Assembly: GCF_014637345.1 (NCBI RefSeq)
Contig: NZ_BMEX01000003.1
Location: 353,072 to 417,071 of the forward strand
Length of the DNA: 64,000 nt
Direction: 5' to 3'
From: Kroppenstedtia guangzhouensis
GTDB taxonomy: Bacteria; Bacillota; Bacilli; Thermoactinomycetales; DSM-45169
Shown: positions 7,629 through 16,751 of the stretch, in pieces
How the letters are laid out: the number at the start of each line of letters is the position of its first letter
How positions within the stretch are numbered: position 1 is the first letter of the stretch
Position numbers and translations under genes: made by a program
Notes under the pieces: model-generated
Told to the model about the DNA's origin: nothing
Seen by the model: the letters and a program-made list of their open reading frames with translations, nothing else
The model's database searches: none

Positions 7629-9683
7629 ATGGACAACGGGAAGTTTCCAATCTCCAAAAAGATCACCCTGTTGATCGTCGTGGCCTTGATTGCCATCATT
7701 GCAGGACTGGTCTATGCCTTTCAAGGAGACTCCGGACCTGAACCACGAGTGGTTCTGGAAAGATACATGAACCATTGGGAAAATGGTGATTATGCGTCCA
7801 TGTACGAATTGCTTAGTATGAATGCAAAACAACAGGTGACCAAAAAGGAATTCATCAAAAAGCACGAATCCATCGCCAAAGGAATCAAGCAACAGAAGAT
7901 ACAGCTGAAGTTGGGAAAAAGCTCGGAGAAAGAAGTGGAGACCATTCCTTTCTCGTCTCGGATTGAAACAGATACCGTCGGGGTCCTCTCCTTTCAAAAC
8001 CGGGCAAGGATGGTGGAAGATGACGAGGGGTGGCGGGTGGCTTGGACTCCCTCTCTGATTTTCCCCCAATTGAAAGATGGAGATCGGGTCGCTGTCCTCC
8101 GAACTGCTCCGGGAACCCGGGGAGAAATCACTGACCGGAATGGAGAGCCCCTAGCAGTAAACACCAAAAAAACCGCCGTGGGCATGGTTCCCAATGAGGT
8201 ATTGGATCCAGAAAAAACTTGCCGGGAGCTGGCCAAGGCATTGAACCGGGATCCCCAAACCATCCGGGACCGATTGAAACGGGGAGAAAAGAAGGATCCC
8301 AACCGATTCATTCCGATCCAAGTTTTTAACGGGAAGGGCGGAAAAGAGGTGGACACCCTGAAAAAAATCCCCGGTGTCTCCGCTCAGGATGCATCGGTCC
8401 GGGTATATCCCCAAAAAGAGCTAACTGCCCACATTACCGGCTACATCCGCCCCATCACCAAGGAACAGTTGAAGAAATACAAAGAGAAGGGAGGGTATCA
8501 GCCGGGTGACTGGATCGGCCATCGCGGCCTCGAATCAGATCTGGAAGAGCGCCTGCGGGGAACCCCCGGATGGAAAGTGGTGATCAGCCGGGAGGATGGG
8601 AAACAAAAGGCGGTGCTTGGCGAAACTCCTGCCAAAAGCGGAGAAAATATTCAAATCACTATTGATTTAAAAACACAGGAACAGCTCTACCGGGGCATCA
8701 AGAACGACAAGGGAGCAGGCGTCGCTTTAAATCCCAAAACGGGAGAAATCCTAGCGATGGTGAGTGCCCCTTCCTACGATCCCAATCAATTTATTCAGGG
8801 TTTGTCTCAAGCCGAGTGGTCCAGAATCAGCGGACCTGATCAGCCTTTGGCCAACCGGGCCAAACTCACCTATGCTCCCGGTTCCACCATGAAGCCGATC
8901 ACTGCCGCCATCGGTCTGGATACAAAGACGATCACTCCCGACACCTCCTATAACACAGATGAGGGAAAATGGCAGAAAGATTCCTCCTGGGGCGGCTATT
9001 ATGTAACCCGGGTGGACAATCCGGGGGGCGGTGTCGATCTCGCCAAAGCCCTCGCTTGGTCGGACAATATCTATTTTGCCCGCGTCGGTCTTAAAATCGG
9101 GGCAGCAAAGACGATCGAGTACTACAAAAAATTCGGTTTCAATAAAAAACTGAAAAATCCAGAGATCACTCCATCCCAATTTTCCAACAATAACAAGCTG
9201 GACAATGAAATCCTGCTGGCGGACACCTCTTATGGACAGGGACAACTCCTGGTCAGTCCTCTTCATCTGGCGGCAATGTATACCACCTTCACCAACGATG
9301 GGGATATGATCAAACCTTATCTAATCTTGGATCCCGATCAGAAAGGGAAACGAATGATTTGGAAGAAAAACGTGATCTCCCCTGACACAGCCACCAAAGT
9401 GAAGGAATTACTCCGTGGAGTGGTCGAACTGCCAAAAGGCTCGGCCCGGGATTTAAAAACCGCCGGTGTGGATCTGGGGGCCAAGACGGGAACCGCAGAG
9501 TTGAAAGCGAGCAAGGATGATAAAAACAACCGTCAATTGGGGTGGCTCGCCTGGATGGCAGGTAAAAAGGGACAGGAATCGGATTTGGTGGTGGCCACCA
9601 TGGTGGATGAAGTTCAGGATCGCGGCGGCAGCCACTATATCTTCCCTGCCGTTAAGAAGATGCTGGCTGAACGCTACCGCTAG
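7629..9683 (+). CDS. pbpC: Class B penicillin-binding protein, PBP3/MecA-like transpeptidase
   Basis: D,D-transpeptidase that cross-links peptidoglycan outside the membrane; 684 aa. A single N-terminal membrane anchor (residues ~10-30) is followed by an NTF2-like MecA_N domain (~40-140, LERYMNHWENGDYASMYELL), a dimer domain with TRGEITDRNGEPLA, and the transpeptidase domain (~340-680). Active-site motifs are STMK (S419), SDN (S478) and KTGT (K619). Overall layout matches B. subtilis PbpC, a class with low beta-lactam affinity in some relatives. GAGGTGA precedes the ATG. Stands alone between terminators. Confidence 0.92.
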   Translation: MDNGKFPISKKITLLIVVALIAIIAGLVYAFQGDSGPEPRVVLERYMNHWENGDYASMYELLSMNAKQQVTKKEFIKKHESIAKGIKQQKIQLKLGKSSEKEVETIPFSSRIETDTVGVLSFQNRARMVEDDEGWRVAWTPSLIFPQLKDGDRVAVLRTAPGTRGEITDRNGEPLAVNTKKTAVGMVPNEVLDPEKTCRELAKALNRDPQTIRDRLKRGEKKDPNRFIPIQVFNGKGGKEVDTLKKIPGVSAQDASVRVYPQKELTAHITGYIRPITKEQLKKYKEKGGYQPGDWIGHRGLESDLEERLRGTPGWKVVISREDGKQKAVLGETPAKSGENIQITIDLKTQEQLYRGIKNDKGAGVALNPKTGEILAMVSAPSYDPNQFIQGLSQAEWSRISGPDQPLANRAKLTYAPGSTMKPITAAIGLDTKTITPDTSYNTDEGKWQKDSSWGGYYVTRVDNPGGGVDLAKALAWSDNIYFARVGLKIGAAKTIEYYKKFGFNKKLKNPEITPSQFSNNNKLDNEILLADTSYGQGQLLVSPLHLAAMYTTFTNDGDMIKPYLILDPDQKGKRMIWKKNVISPDTATKVKELLRGVVELPKGSARDLKTAGVDLGAKTGTAELKASKDDKNNRQLGWLAWMAGKKGQESDLVVATMVDEVQDRGGSHYIFPAVKKMLAERYR

Positions 9684-9819
9684 AAGCGATGTGACAAGGC
9701 TTCTAGATCACAAAGCTTCTACCCCTTTCCTTCCGGTTTTCCACTAGGATCCAACAACCCGGTTGAAACATCCGGGTGACCTTTATCGTCCATATTAATG
9801 AAGGAGGAGGTAAACGGAG

Positions 9820-10713
9820 ATGAACAAACACAAACGGATTTCGGGGTTGATTTATCTGACCCTGATCATACTGTTTTTCTCATGGGCCCTTCCATATCCG
9901 GCATCTGCCGATGCGGTTGCCGGGGAAACCGTGGTCACCTTGGGCCACGATCTCACCCCTCAACAAAAAAACCAAATCCTTCAGGAAATGAATGTGAACT
10001 CCGATGTTAAAACCATCACCGTAACCAACCAGGAAGAACATCGCTATCTCGGCAAATACCTGAACCGGGCCACCATCGGCAACCGGGCTCTCTCATCCGC
10101 CAAGATCACTCTGGAAAAACAGGGCACTGGCATCAAAGTACAGACTCACAACATCACCACCATCACTGAAAAAATGTATGCAAACGCCTTGATCACCGCA
10201 GGCGTGAATGATGCGGAAGTGTATGTCACGGCTCCGATGCAAGTCTCCGGCACCGCCGGCTTGACCGGAATCCTGAAGGCCTTTGAAACCGCCTCGGACC
10301 AAAACATCAGCGAAGAACAAAAACAAGTGGCCAATGAAGAGATGGTTCGCACATCCGAATTGGGTAAAAAACTGGGAGACAATGATAAAGCAGCCCAGTT
10401 TATGACACGGGTCAAAGAGGAGATCGCCGATAAAAAACCCGATTCTCCAGAGCAGGTTCGGGATATCATCGTCAATGTGGCCGGGGATCTCAACATCCAT
10501 CTGAACAACCAAGAAATCAATAACATCACCAATATGATGTATAAGTTCTCTCAATTGGATATCGACTGGGACCACTTCAGCAACCAACTGGAAAAATTGA
10601 AGGGAAATCTCGGTCAAGTGGTGGACTCCAAAGAAGCTCAGGGCTTTTTTGACAAATTGTGGGCTTGGTTATCCAATCTGATCGACTCCCTGAAAAACAT
10701 CTTCTCCTCCTGA
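9820..10713 (+). CDS. YpuA-like secreted protein (DUF1002)
   Basis: 297 aa with a classical signal peptide ending near ASADAVA (residue ~30) and a mature part matching the DUF1002/YpuA family: GETVVTLGHDLTPQQKNQIL at the mature N-terminus, TTITEKMYANALITAGV, VYVTAPMQVSGTAGLTGILKAFE and a helical C-terminal half. Function is unknown in the family; it is probably cell-surface or secreted. Strong GGAGGAGG ahead of the ATG. It is transcribed towards sdhB and shares a terminator with it. Confidence 0.85.
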   Translation: MNKHKRISGLIYLTLIILFFSWALPYPASADAVAGETVVTLGHDLTPQQKNQILQEMNVNSDVKTITVTNQEEHRYLGKYLNRATIGNRALSSAKITLEKQGTGIKVQTHNITTITEKMYANALITAGVNDAEVYVTAPMQVSGTAGLTGILKAFETASDQNISEEQKQVANEEMVRTSELGKKLGDNDKAAQFMTRVKEEIADKKPDSPEQVRDIIVNVAGDLNIHLNNQEINNITNMMYKFSQLDIDWDHFSNQLEKLKGNLGQVVDSKEAQGFFDKLWAWLSNLIDSLKNIFSS

Positions 10714-10743
10714 CTGTTTGACAGAAAAACCGGGTAAAACGAA

Positions 10744-10776
10744 ACACCCTCCGACACAATTTCGGAGGGTGTTTTC
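10744..10776. terminator. Bidirectional terminator between ypuA-like gene and sdhB
   Basis: ACACCCTCCGA pairs with TCGGAGGGTGT, an 11-bp stem. TTTTCC follows on the plus strand, and an A-rich stretch gives GTTTCG on the minus strand. Confidence 0.8.
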
Positions 10777-10790
10777 CATTGAGTCCAAGA

Positions 10791-11564
10791 CTAACGGGAA
10801 AGCCACTTGCGGAACATGTGCTTGGTGCCCTCCCGGTTCATCCGGGCAATGGCCGTGGTCAGGGGCACACCTTTCGGACAAGCTTGGACACAATTCTGGG
10901 AGTTTCCGCATTCCTGCAACCCGCCTTCGCCGATGAGGGCGTCCGTCCGTTCCTCTTTGTTCATCTCCCCCGTGGGATGGGAGTTAAACAGATCCACCTG
11001 ACCGATGATAAAAGGACCCATGAAATTGGAACGGTCATTGACATTGGGACAGGCTTGGAGACAGACCCCGCAGGTCATGCACTTGGACAATTCATAACGC
11101 CATTGACGCTCCACTTCCGGCATCCGTGGCCCGGGCCCCAGATCATAGGTTCCGTCAATCGGGATCCAGGCTTTCACCCGTTTCAAAGCATCAAACATCC
11201 GGTTCCGGTCGATCACCATATCCCGGAGAACCGGGAAGGTGTCCATCGGCTGAATCCGGATCGGTTGCTCCAGCGAATCCACCAGCGTGGAGCAGGCCTG
11301 GCGGGGAGTACCGTTGATCACCATGGAGCAGGCACCGCAAACCTCCTCCAAACAGTTGGACTCCCAAGCGACCGGGGCCACCTTCTCCCCTTTGGCATTG
11401 TAAGGAGTGCGTTGAATCTCCATCAGGGAGGAGTTGATCGTCATATTGGGACGATATTCCAGCTCGAACTCCTCTTCATAAGGCTCGCTGTCGGGGGAAT
11501 CCTGACGTGTGATGATAAAACGAACAGTCTTTTTTTCCACAGCTGTCGCCGTTTGTTCGCTCAT
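10791..11564 (-). CDS. sdhB: Succinate dehydrogenase iron-sulfur subunit
   Basis: 257 aa. Passes electrons from the flavoprotein to the quinone site through three Fe-S centres. The N-terminal plant-type ferredoxin domain has SNCLEEVCGACSMVING with a further Cys in RQACSTL. The C-terminal bacterial-type domain has CMTCGVCLQACPN and CVQACPKGVP. The ATG overlaps the sdhA stop by four bases (ATGA), indicating translational coupling. Last gene of the sdhCAB operon. Confidence 0.97.
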   Translation of the reverse strand: MSEQTATAVEKKTVRFIITRQDSPDSEPYEEEFELEYRPNMTINSSLMEIQRTPYNAKGEKVAPVAWESNCLEEVCGACSMVINGTPRQACSTLVDSLEQPIRIQPMDTFPVLRDMVIDRNRMFDALKRVKAWIPIDGTYDLGPGPRMPEVERQWRYELSKCMTCGVCLQACPNVNDRSNFMGPFIIGQVDLFNSHPTGEMNKEERTDALIGEGGLQECGNSQNCVQACPKGVPLTTAIARMNREGTKHMFRKWLSR

Positions 11565-13333
11565 TTGCTTTCCGCCCCCTTTTCAGTTTGTTTCGCCACG
11601 TCATAGCGTCGCGGACGCGGTTTGATAAGGGAGACATCCACGTCTTCATACTCGAAGGCGGGTCCATTTTCCGTATACTTGGCCTTGGTTGTCTTCAGCC
11701 AGTCCTCATCGTTCCGGTCCGGGAAATCCGGTTTGTAATGAGCTCCCCGGCTTTCGTTCCGGTTATAAGCCCCCAGGGTCATCACCCGGGCCAGCTGGAG
11801 CATATTCCACAGTTGCCGGACAAAGGAAGCCGACTGGTTGTTCCAAGTGCTGGTGTCCGTTACATTGATCCGCTTGTAGCGCTCCATCAGCTCCTGAATC
11901 TTTTCATCGGTTTTCTTCAGCCGGTCGTTGTAACGGACCACGGTCACATTATCCGTCATCCACTGACCCAACTCTTTGTGCAACTGATAAGGGTTCTCGT
12001 CTCCGTCCATTTTGAGGATATTGTCGTACTTCTCCTGTTCCTGCTTCTGATACCCCTCAAACAGGGTGGAAGGCAGGTCTTCGGCGGAGCGATCCAGTCC
12101 ACGGACATATTCCAGCGCACTGGGGCCGGTGACCATTCCGTCGAAGATGCAGGAGACCAAGGAGTTGGCGCCGAGACGGTTGGCACCGTGGTATTGGTAA
12201 TTGGCTTCCCCCGCGGCAAACAGGCCCGGGATATTGGTCATCCCGTTGTAATCCACCCACAATCCGCCCATGGAGTAGTGAACCGCCGGGAAAATCTTCA
12301 TCGGTACCTTGCGCGGATCTTCACCCATGAATTTCTCATAGATCTCGATGATCCCGCCCAGTTTGATATCCAACTCCTTCGGGTCTTTATGGGAGAGGTC
12401 CAGATAAACCATGTTCTCCCCGTTGATTCCCAGTTTCATGTCGACACAGACCTTGAAGATGGCCCGGGTGGCGATATCCCGGGGCACGAGATTGCCATAG
12501 GCGGGATACCATTCTTCAAGGAAATACCAGGGTTTCCCGTCTTTATAGGTCCAGACGCGCCCTCCTTCCCCCCGGGCCGACTCGGACATCAGCCGCAGCT
12601 TATCATCTCCGGGGATGGCCGTCGGGTGCACCTGGATAAATTCACCGTTGGCATAATAAGCCCCTTGCTGGTAAGCGGCACTGGCAGCGGTGCCGGTGTT
12701 GATCATGGAGTTGGTCGACTTTCCAAAGATAATCCCGGGTCCACCGGTGGCCAAGATCACCGCATCAGCACGGAACGCTTTGATCTCCATGCTCCGCCGG
12801 TCCTGAGCCACGATCCCCCGGCAACGGCCCTCCTCATCAAGGACCAAAGAAATGAACTCCCAATGCTCATACTTGGTCACATTGCCTGCCACTTCCCAGC
12901 GGCGCACCTGCTCATCCAGCGCATACAACAGTTGCTGGCCGGTGGTGGCTCCGGCAAAAGCGGTCCGATGGTGTTTGGTTCCCCCGAACCGGCGGAAGTC
13001 GAGAAGCCCTTCCGGAGTTCGGTTGAAAGGAACCCCCATCCGGTCCATCAGGTAGATAATTCCCGGAGCCGCTTCACACATGGCTTTCACCGGCGGCTGG
13101 TTGGCCAGAAAGTCACCGCCGTAAACAGTATCGTCAAAGTGTTCCCAGGGGGAGTCTCCCTCCCCTTTGGTGTTCACCGCTCCGTTGATGCCTCCCTGGG
13201 CGCAGACAGAGTGGGAGCGGCGAACCGGTACAATCGAAAACAGATCGATGTCGGCTCCGGCTTCGGCCGCTTGTACAGTGGCCATCAGTCCGGCCAGGCC
13301 TCCGCCGACGACAATGATTTTATCTTTTTTCAT
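11561..13333 (-). CDS. sdhA: Succinate dehydrogenase flavoprotein subunit
   Basis: 590 aa, oxidises succinate to fumarate with covalently bound FAD; peripheral on the inner membrane face. The frame is open eight codons upstream, but the ATG at 13333 with GAAGGGGGC ahead directly starts the dinucleotide fold (KIIVVGGGLAGLMATVQAAE). Family features include HSVCAQGGINGAV, where His binds FAD, the active-site segment HPTAIPG, SARGEGGRVW and GANRLGANSLVSC. It lies between sdhC and sdhB, as in B. subtilis. Confidence 0.97.
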   Translation of the reverse strand: MKKDKIIVVGGGLAGLMATVQAAEAGADIDLFSIVPVRRSHSVCAQGGINGAVNTKGEGDSPWEHFDDTVYGGDFLANQPPVKAMCEAAPGIIYLMDRMGVPFNRTPEGLLDFRRFGGTKHHRTAFAGATTGQQLLYALDEQVRRWEVAGNVTKYEHWEFISLVLDEEGRCRGIVAQDRRSMEIKAFRADAVILATGGPGIIFGKSTNSMINTGTAASAAYQQGAYYANGEFIQVHPTAIPGDDKLRLMSESARGEGGRVWTYKDGKPWYFLEEWYPAYGNLVPRDIATRAIFKVCVDMKLGINGENMVYLDLSHKDPKELDIKLGGIIEIYEKFMGEDPRKVPMKIFPAVHYSMGGLWVDYNGMTNIPGLFAAGEANYQYHGANRLGANSLVSCIFDGMVTGPSALEYVRGLDRSAEDLPSTLFEGYQKQEQEKYDNILKMDGDENPYQLHKELGQWMTDNVTVVRYNDRLKKTDEKIQELMERYKRINVTDTSTWNNQSASFVRQLWNMLQLARVMTLGAYNRNESRGAHYKPDFPDRNDEDWLKTTKAKYTENGPAFEYEDVDVSLIKPRPRRYDVAKQTEKGAESK

Positions 13334-13350
13334 TTTGGCAGTGCCCCCTT

Positions 13351-14001
13351 CTACCACTGTGCCAGCTGGTTAGTAAATTCCGGATCTGCAAATGCATACA
13401 GGGCGCTGAGTCCAATATAGCTGACCAACACAAACACAACGGCCCAAACATAGGAGGAGATTCGCTGTGCCCGGGGGCCCACGGTGATTCCCCAAGTGAC
13501 CAGGAAAGACCACATGCCGTTGGAGAAATGGAACACGGCCGCCAGGATTCCGATCGTGTACCAGACTTGGTTGACCGGATTGGACAGAAGGTCCGCCGTC
13601 AGATGGGTCAGTTGATCAGCACTGTAATCGTTCAATGCTACCTGCAACCGGGTCTCCCACACATGCATGGTGACAAAAATCAGGGTGATCACCCCGGTCA
13701 AGCGTTGGAGCATGAACATGATATTGCGAAACAGGCTGAAGCTGCCGACATTGTTCTTCGCCGTAAAGGCGATGTACAGACCGTAAACGCCGTGGTACAG
13801 GAGAGGAAGAAAGATAAAAAAGATCTCCAGAATCGGCAGGAACGGAAGGCCCCAGATCCATTCCACCTGTTCGGTAAAGGCTTGCGCCCCTTCGGTTGCA
13901 TAATGATTTGTAATTAGGTGTTCAACCAAAAAAAAGCCGACTGGGATGACACCCAGCAGGGAATGCAACCGTCTGTTGAAAAAACTGCGGTGCGTGCTCA
14001 T
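13351..14001 (-). CDS. sdhC: Succinate dehydrogenase cytochrome b558 subunit
   Basis: 216 aa membrane anchor with five predicted helices that binds two haems and menaquinone, as in the Bacillus-type single-anchor enzyme. The ATG at 14001 is preceded by a run of seven G and begins MSTHRSFFNRRLHSLLGVIP. Histidines that could ligate haem occur in RRLHSLLG, LVEHLITNHYA, LYHGVYG, VTMHVWETR and AVFHFSNGMW. Promoter-proximal gene of sdhCAB. Confidence 0.95.
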   Translation of the reverse strand: MSTHRSFFNRRLHSLLGVIPVGFFLVEHLITNHYATEGAQAFTEQVEWIWGLPFLPILEIFFIFLPLLYHGVYGLYIAFTAKNNVGSFSLFRNIMFMLQRLTGVITLIFVTMHVWETRLQVALNDYSADQLTHLTADLLSNPVNQVWYTIGILAAVFHFSNGMWSFLVTWGITVGPRAQRISSYVWAVVFVLVSYIGLSALYAFADPEFTNQLAQW

Positions 14002-14145
14002 TTTTGCCCCCCCAATATCCCCTGATGGTATCACGGTATGTTTGCTAGGAACCCTCTTTCCAAAACTTTACCGGCTTTCAGCCGGCGGAAACACTGAATA
14101 CATTTCTCTTCAAGGAAAGAAAGGTTTCACTTCTTTGACGTTTTC

Positions 14146-14175
14146 ATTGTACTCCCACTTTCGACATAGCGTCAA
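14146..14175 (-). promoter_or_regulatory. Promoter of sdhCAB
   Basis: Minus-strand TTGACG (14170-14175) and TACAAT (14146-14151), 18 bases apart. The start site would leave a leader of about 140 bases before sdhC. Confidence 0.65.
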
Positions 14176-14243
14176 GTTGGGCCGTCCTGCTTACGTGGTA
14201 AATTACCCCAACCCTTCGTCTTATAAACCTAGCCCCCACCGGA

Positions 14244-14276
14244 AATAAAAACCTGCCCGGCTCTCACCGGGCAGGT
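14244..14276 (-). terminator. Terminator after metX
   Basis: CCTGCCCGG-TGAGAG-CCGGGCAGG followed by TTTTTATTT on the minus strand. Confidence 0.9.
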
Positions 14277-14298
14277 ACTCTTGCCCCTTTGGTTTTGA

Positions 14299-15429
14299 TC
14301 AACTGATCCGCCGTTCAATCCCGGCTCCATTCAGCCCCTGATCGAGGAATTGCCGGATCCGAGGACCCGTCTTCTCATATTCCACCAGGAAAGCATCATG
14401 GCCGTATTCCGAAGAAATCTCCAGCAACTCACACTTCTTTCCCAGGTTCTTCAGCAGGGTGTACAATTCCCGTTGCTGTTGGACGGGAAACAGCTGATCT
14501 TCCCGAATTCCCACAACCAGCACTTCCGCCTCGATGGCGGCAAGGGCGGTCTCCACTCCTCCCCTGTTCCGGCCCAGGTCATGGGTGTCCATCGCCTTCA
14601 ACAAGTAGAGGTAGCTGTTTGCATCGAAGCGTTGCACCAGCTTTTTTCCCTGGTGGCGAAGATAGCTTTCCACCTGAAACAGAGAGTCGGGTTGGATCAC
14701 TGACCTGCCGGATTGTAGATTGCGGCTGAACCGTTTTTCAAACAATTGCGGAGTCCGGTAGGTGACCATAGCCATCATTCGGGCCACCGCCAATCCTTGC
14801 ACCGGTCCGGATCCGGGATAATAACTACCTTGCTGATAACCGGGATCAGTCAGAATCGCCTGGCGTCCGATATCATTGAAGGCGATCGCTGTGGGAGTAA
14901 GGGCGGCCGCGGTGGCGATGGGAACCAACTTTCGTGCGAAGGTGGGGTACAAGATTCCCCATTCCAACACCAACATGCCACCCATGGAGCCCCCGATCAC
15001 CATTTCCACACGCCTGATCCCCAGTTTCTCCAAGCACCGTTTTTGAACAGACACCATATCCCGGATACTGACCACGGGGAAATCAGTACCGTAAGGTTGA
15101 CCTGTTGCGGGATTGGTGGAGGCCGGACCCGTCGTCCCCCCGCATCCCCCCAATACATTGAGGGTCAACACATGGTAGAGATTGGTATCGATACTTTTCC
15201 CTGGACCGATCAGGCCGTCCCACCAACCGGGTTGCTCTTGATCCCCCACCGCGTGGGCATCCCCGGTCAGCGCATGGCAGACCAGCACAATATTGCTCCC
15301 ATCCGCCTCCGGCTCCCTTCCGGCCGCTTCCACCGCCACTTCCACTTGCGAAAGGGTTTCCCCATTCTCCAGTCGGACAGATCCGACAGATACCTTTTTC
15401 TTCTCGAAAATCCGGGTAGAGATCGGCAT
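14299..15429 (-). CDS. metX: Homoserine O-acetyltransferase
   Basis: Alpha/beta-hydrolase that acylates homoserine from acetyl-CoA, committing it to methionine. The ATG at 15429 lies seven bases after AGGGGG (a second ATG three bases earlier is possible); 376 aa. Family motifs are CHALTGDAHA, NVLGGCGGTTGP, the nucleophile elbow GGSMGG (S148), VVGIREDQLFP carrying the acid residue and SEYGHDAFL with the catalytic His. Acetyl rather than succinyl donor is the usual assignment for MetX but is not proved here. Controlled by the SAM-I riboswitch directly upstream. Confidence 0.92.
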   Translation of the reverse strand: MPISTRIFEKKKVSVGSVRLENGETLSQVEVAVEAAGREPEADGSNIVLVCHALTGDAHAVGDQEQPGWWDGLIGPGKSIDTNLYHVLTLNVLGGCGGTTGPASTNPATGQPYGTDFPVVSIRDMVSVQKRCLEKLGIRRVEMVIGGSMGGMLVLEWGILYPTFARKLVPIATAAALTPTAIAFNDIGRQAILTDPGYQQGSYYPGSGPVQGLAVARMMAMVTYRTPQLFEKRFSRNLQSGRSVIQPDSLFQVESYLRHQGKKLVQRFDANSYLYLLKAMDTHDLGRNRGGVETALAAIEAEVLVVGIREDQLFPVQQQRELYTLLKNLGKKCELLEISSEYGHDAFLVEYEKTGPRIRQFLDQGLNGAGIERRIS

Positions 15430-15481
15430 CATCCATCCCCCTGTCTCGCCGGTCATGGACCGAATATCGCCACAAGCAAAA

Positions 15482-15507
15482 CACCCTCTTCACAATGAAG
15501 AGGGTGG
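15482..15507 (-). terminator. Riboswitch-controlled attenuator of metX
   Basis: CACCCTCTT-CATTGTG-AAGAGGGTG followed by TTTTG on the minus strand, between the SAM-I aptamer and metX. Its 5' arm would be freed or masked by the riboswitch. Confidence 0.85.
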
Positions 15508-15539
15508 GTAAATTCCGCCGGACATGGTCTTCCACGCCT

Positions 15540-15649
15540 CTTCTCATCTTCCGGGCTGACGCCCAGCAGGAGTTGGCACCTTTCCCTGTATAAAGGGGGT
15601 TGCCGCGGTTTCATCGGGCCAGTCCCTCAACCGCTCTGGATAAGAAGAA
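15540..15649 (-). promoter_or_regulatory. SAM-I riboswitch (S-box) controlling metX
   Basis: Minus-strand sequence shows the S-box core: CTTATCCAGAG, GAGGGACTGGCCCGATGAAA, CCGCGGCAACC, AAGGTGCCAACTCCTGC and closing GATGAGAAG. Binding of S-adenosylmethionine should favour the attenuator at 15482-15507 and switch metX off. Confidence 0.95.
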
Positions 15650-15672
15650 CATCGACCTATGCAATTTTGTTC

Positions 15673-15701
15673 ATCATATGATGATTCCAGCGGATTGTCA
15701 A
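15673..15701 (-). promoter_or_regulatory. Sigma-A promoter of the metX leader
   Basis: Consensus TTGACA (15696-15701) and TATGAT (15673-15678) on the minus strand, 17 bases apart, 24 bases before the riboswitch. Confidence 0.85.
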
Positions 15702-15714
15702 GACGGGAACACCA

Positions 15715-16740
15715 TTATCTGGAGCCGATGTTCACTTTCAGCCGGGCCTTTGGGTCCACCGAGGGAGCGTCGGGGTGTTCCAGCCAGCAGTGAACCTGAT
15801 GAGATCCAGAGATCTCCGTCCTCTTCGGCATCTCCTCGTGACAAATCTGCATGGCATGAGGACAGCGGTCGGCAAAGGGGCATCCTTGGGGCGGATCCAA
15901 CAAATCCGGCGGTGATCCGGGAATGGGGATCAAATCCTCTTCCCGTTTCTGGTCCAGTCTGGGCATGGAGCTCATCAATCCCCAAGTGTAGGGATGGCGG
16001 GAGCGGTAAAAAATATCTTCCGCGGTTCCGGTCTCCACCAGAAACCCTCCGTACATCACCGCCACCCGTCGGGCCATTTCCGCCACCACCCCCAGATCGT
16101 GAGTGATCAGAATAATAGCCGTCTCTGTCTTGTTTTGCAGTTCTTTCAACAAGTCCAGGATTTGTGCTTGAATGGTGACGTCCAAGGCTGTGGTCGGCTC
16201 ATCGGCGATCAAAATCTTGGGATTGCAGGCCAGAGCGATAGCGATCATTGCACGTTGGCGCATCCCTCCACTGAATTGATGAGGATATTGATCCACCCGA
16301 CTTTCCGGGTTGGGGATTCCCACCAGGCGAAGCATCTCCACCGCCCTTTCCCGGGCCTGGTCCTTTCCGTGGTTCTGATGCCACATCAACCCTTCCATGA
16401 TCTGTTTACCCACAGTCATGGTCGGGTTGAGGGAGGTCATCGGGTCCTGAAAGATCATTCCGATCTCCGCTCCCCGAATCTTGAACATCTCCCGATCCGG
16501 TATTTGGGTCAAGTCTTTTCCTTCAAAGAGGAGCTCTCCTTGTTTGATCTTTCCCGGAGGAGAGGGGATCAACCGAATAATCGACTGAGCCGTCACACTT
16601 TTACCACTGCCCGATTCCCCCACAATGGCCAAGGTCTCCCCTTTCTCCAGCCGGAGATTCACCCCTCGCACTGCCTGGACTTCCCCGTTGTAGGTATTGA
16701 AAGATACATGAAGATCGTTGATTTCCAGTATGGTTTTCAT
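15715..16740 (-). CDS. oppD: Oligopeptide ABC transporter ATP-binding protein (OppD type)
   Basis: 341 aa ATPase on the cytoplasmic face. Walker A GESGSGKS (~residue 40), Q-loop [11 protein letters not shown], signature [12 protein letters not shown], Walker [13 protein letters not shown] and switch THDLGVVAE are all present. The C-terminal OPP region [17 protein letters not shown] has the clustered cysteines typical of OppD/OppF. It follows oppC at 11 bases. No OppF partner comes after it; the next gene is metX behind its own promoter, so the second ATPase must be encoded elsewhere or OppD forms a homodimer. Confidence 0.92.
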   Translation of the reverse strand: MKTILEINDLHVSFNTYNGEVQAVRGVNLRLEKGETLAIVGESGSGKSVTAQSIIRLIPSPPGKIKQGELLFEGKDLTQIPDREMFKIRGAEIGMIFQDPMTSLNPTMTVGKQIMEGLMWHQNHGKDQARERAVEMLRLVGIPNPESRVDQYPHQFSGGMRQRAMIAIALACNPKILIADEPTTALDVTIQAQILDLLKELQNKTETAIILITHDLGVVAEMARRVAVMYGGFLVETGTAEDIFYRSRHPYTWGLMSSMPRLDQKREEDLIPIPGSPPDLLDPPQGCPFADRCPHAMQICHEEMPKRTEISGSHQVHCWLEHPDAPSVDPKARLKVNIGSR

Positions 16741-16751
16741 CTGAGCTCACC

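Noticed and set aside
11588..13420. 610-aa plus-strand ORF opposite sdhA
   Set aside because: It is the antisense shadow of sdhA, with low-complexity His/Gly/Pro/Asp composition typical of such shadows.
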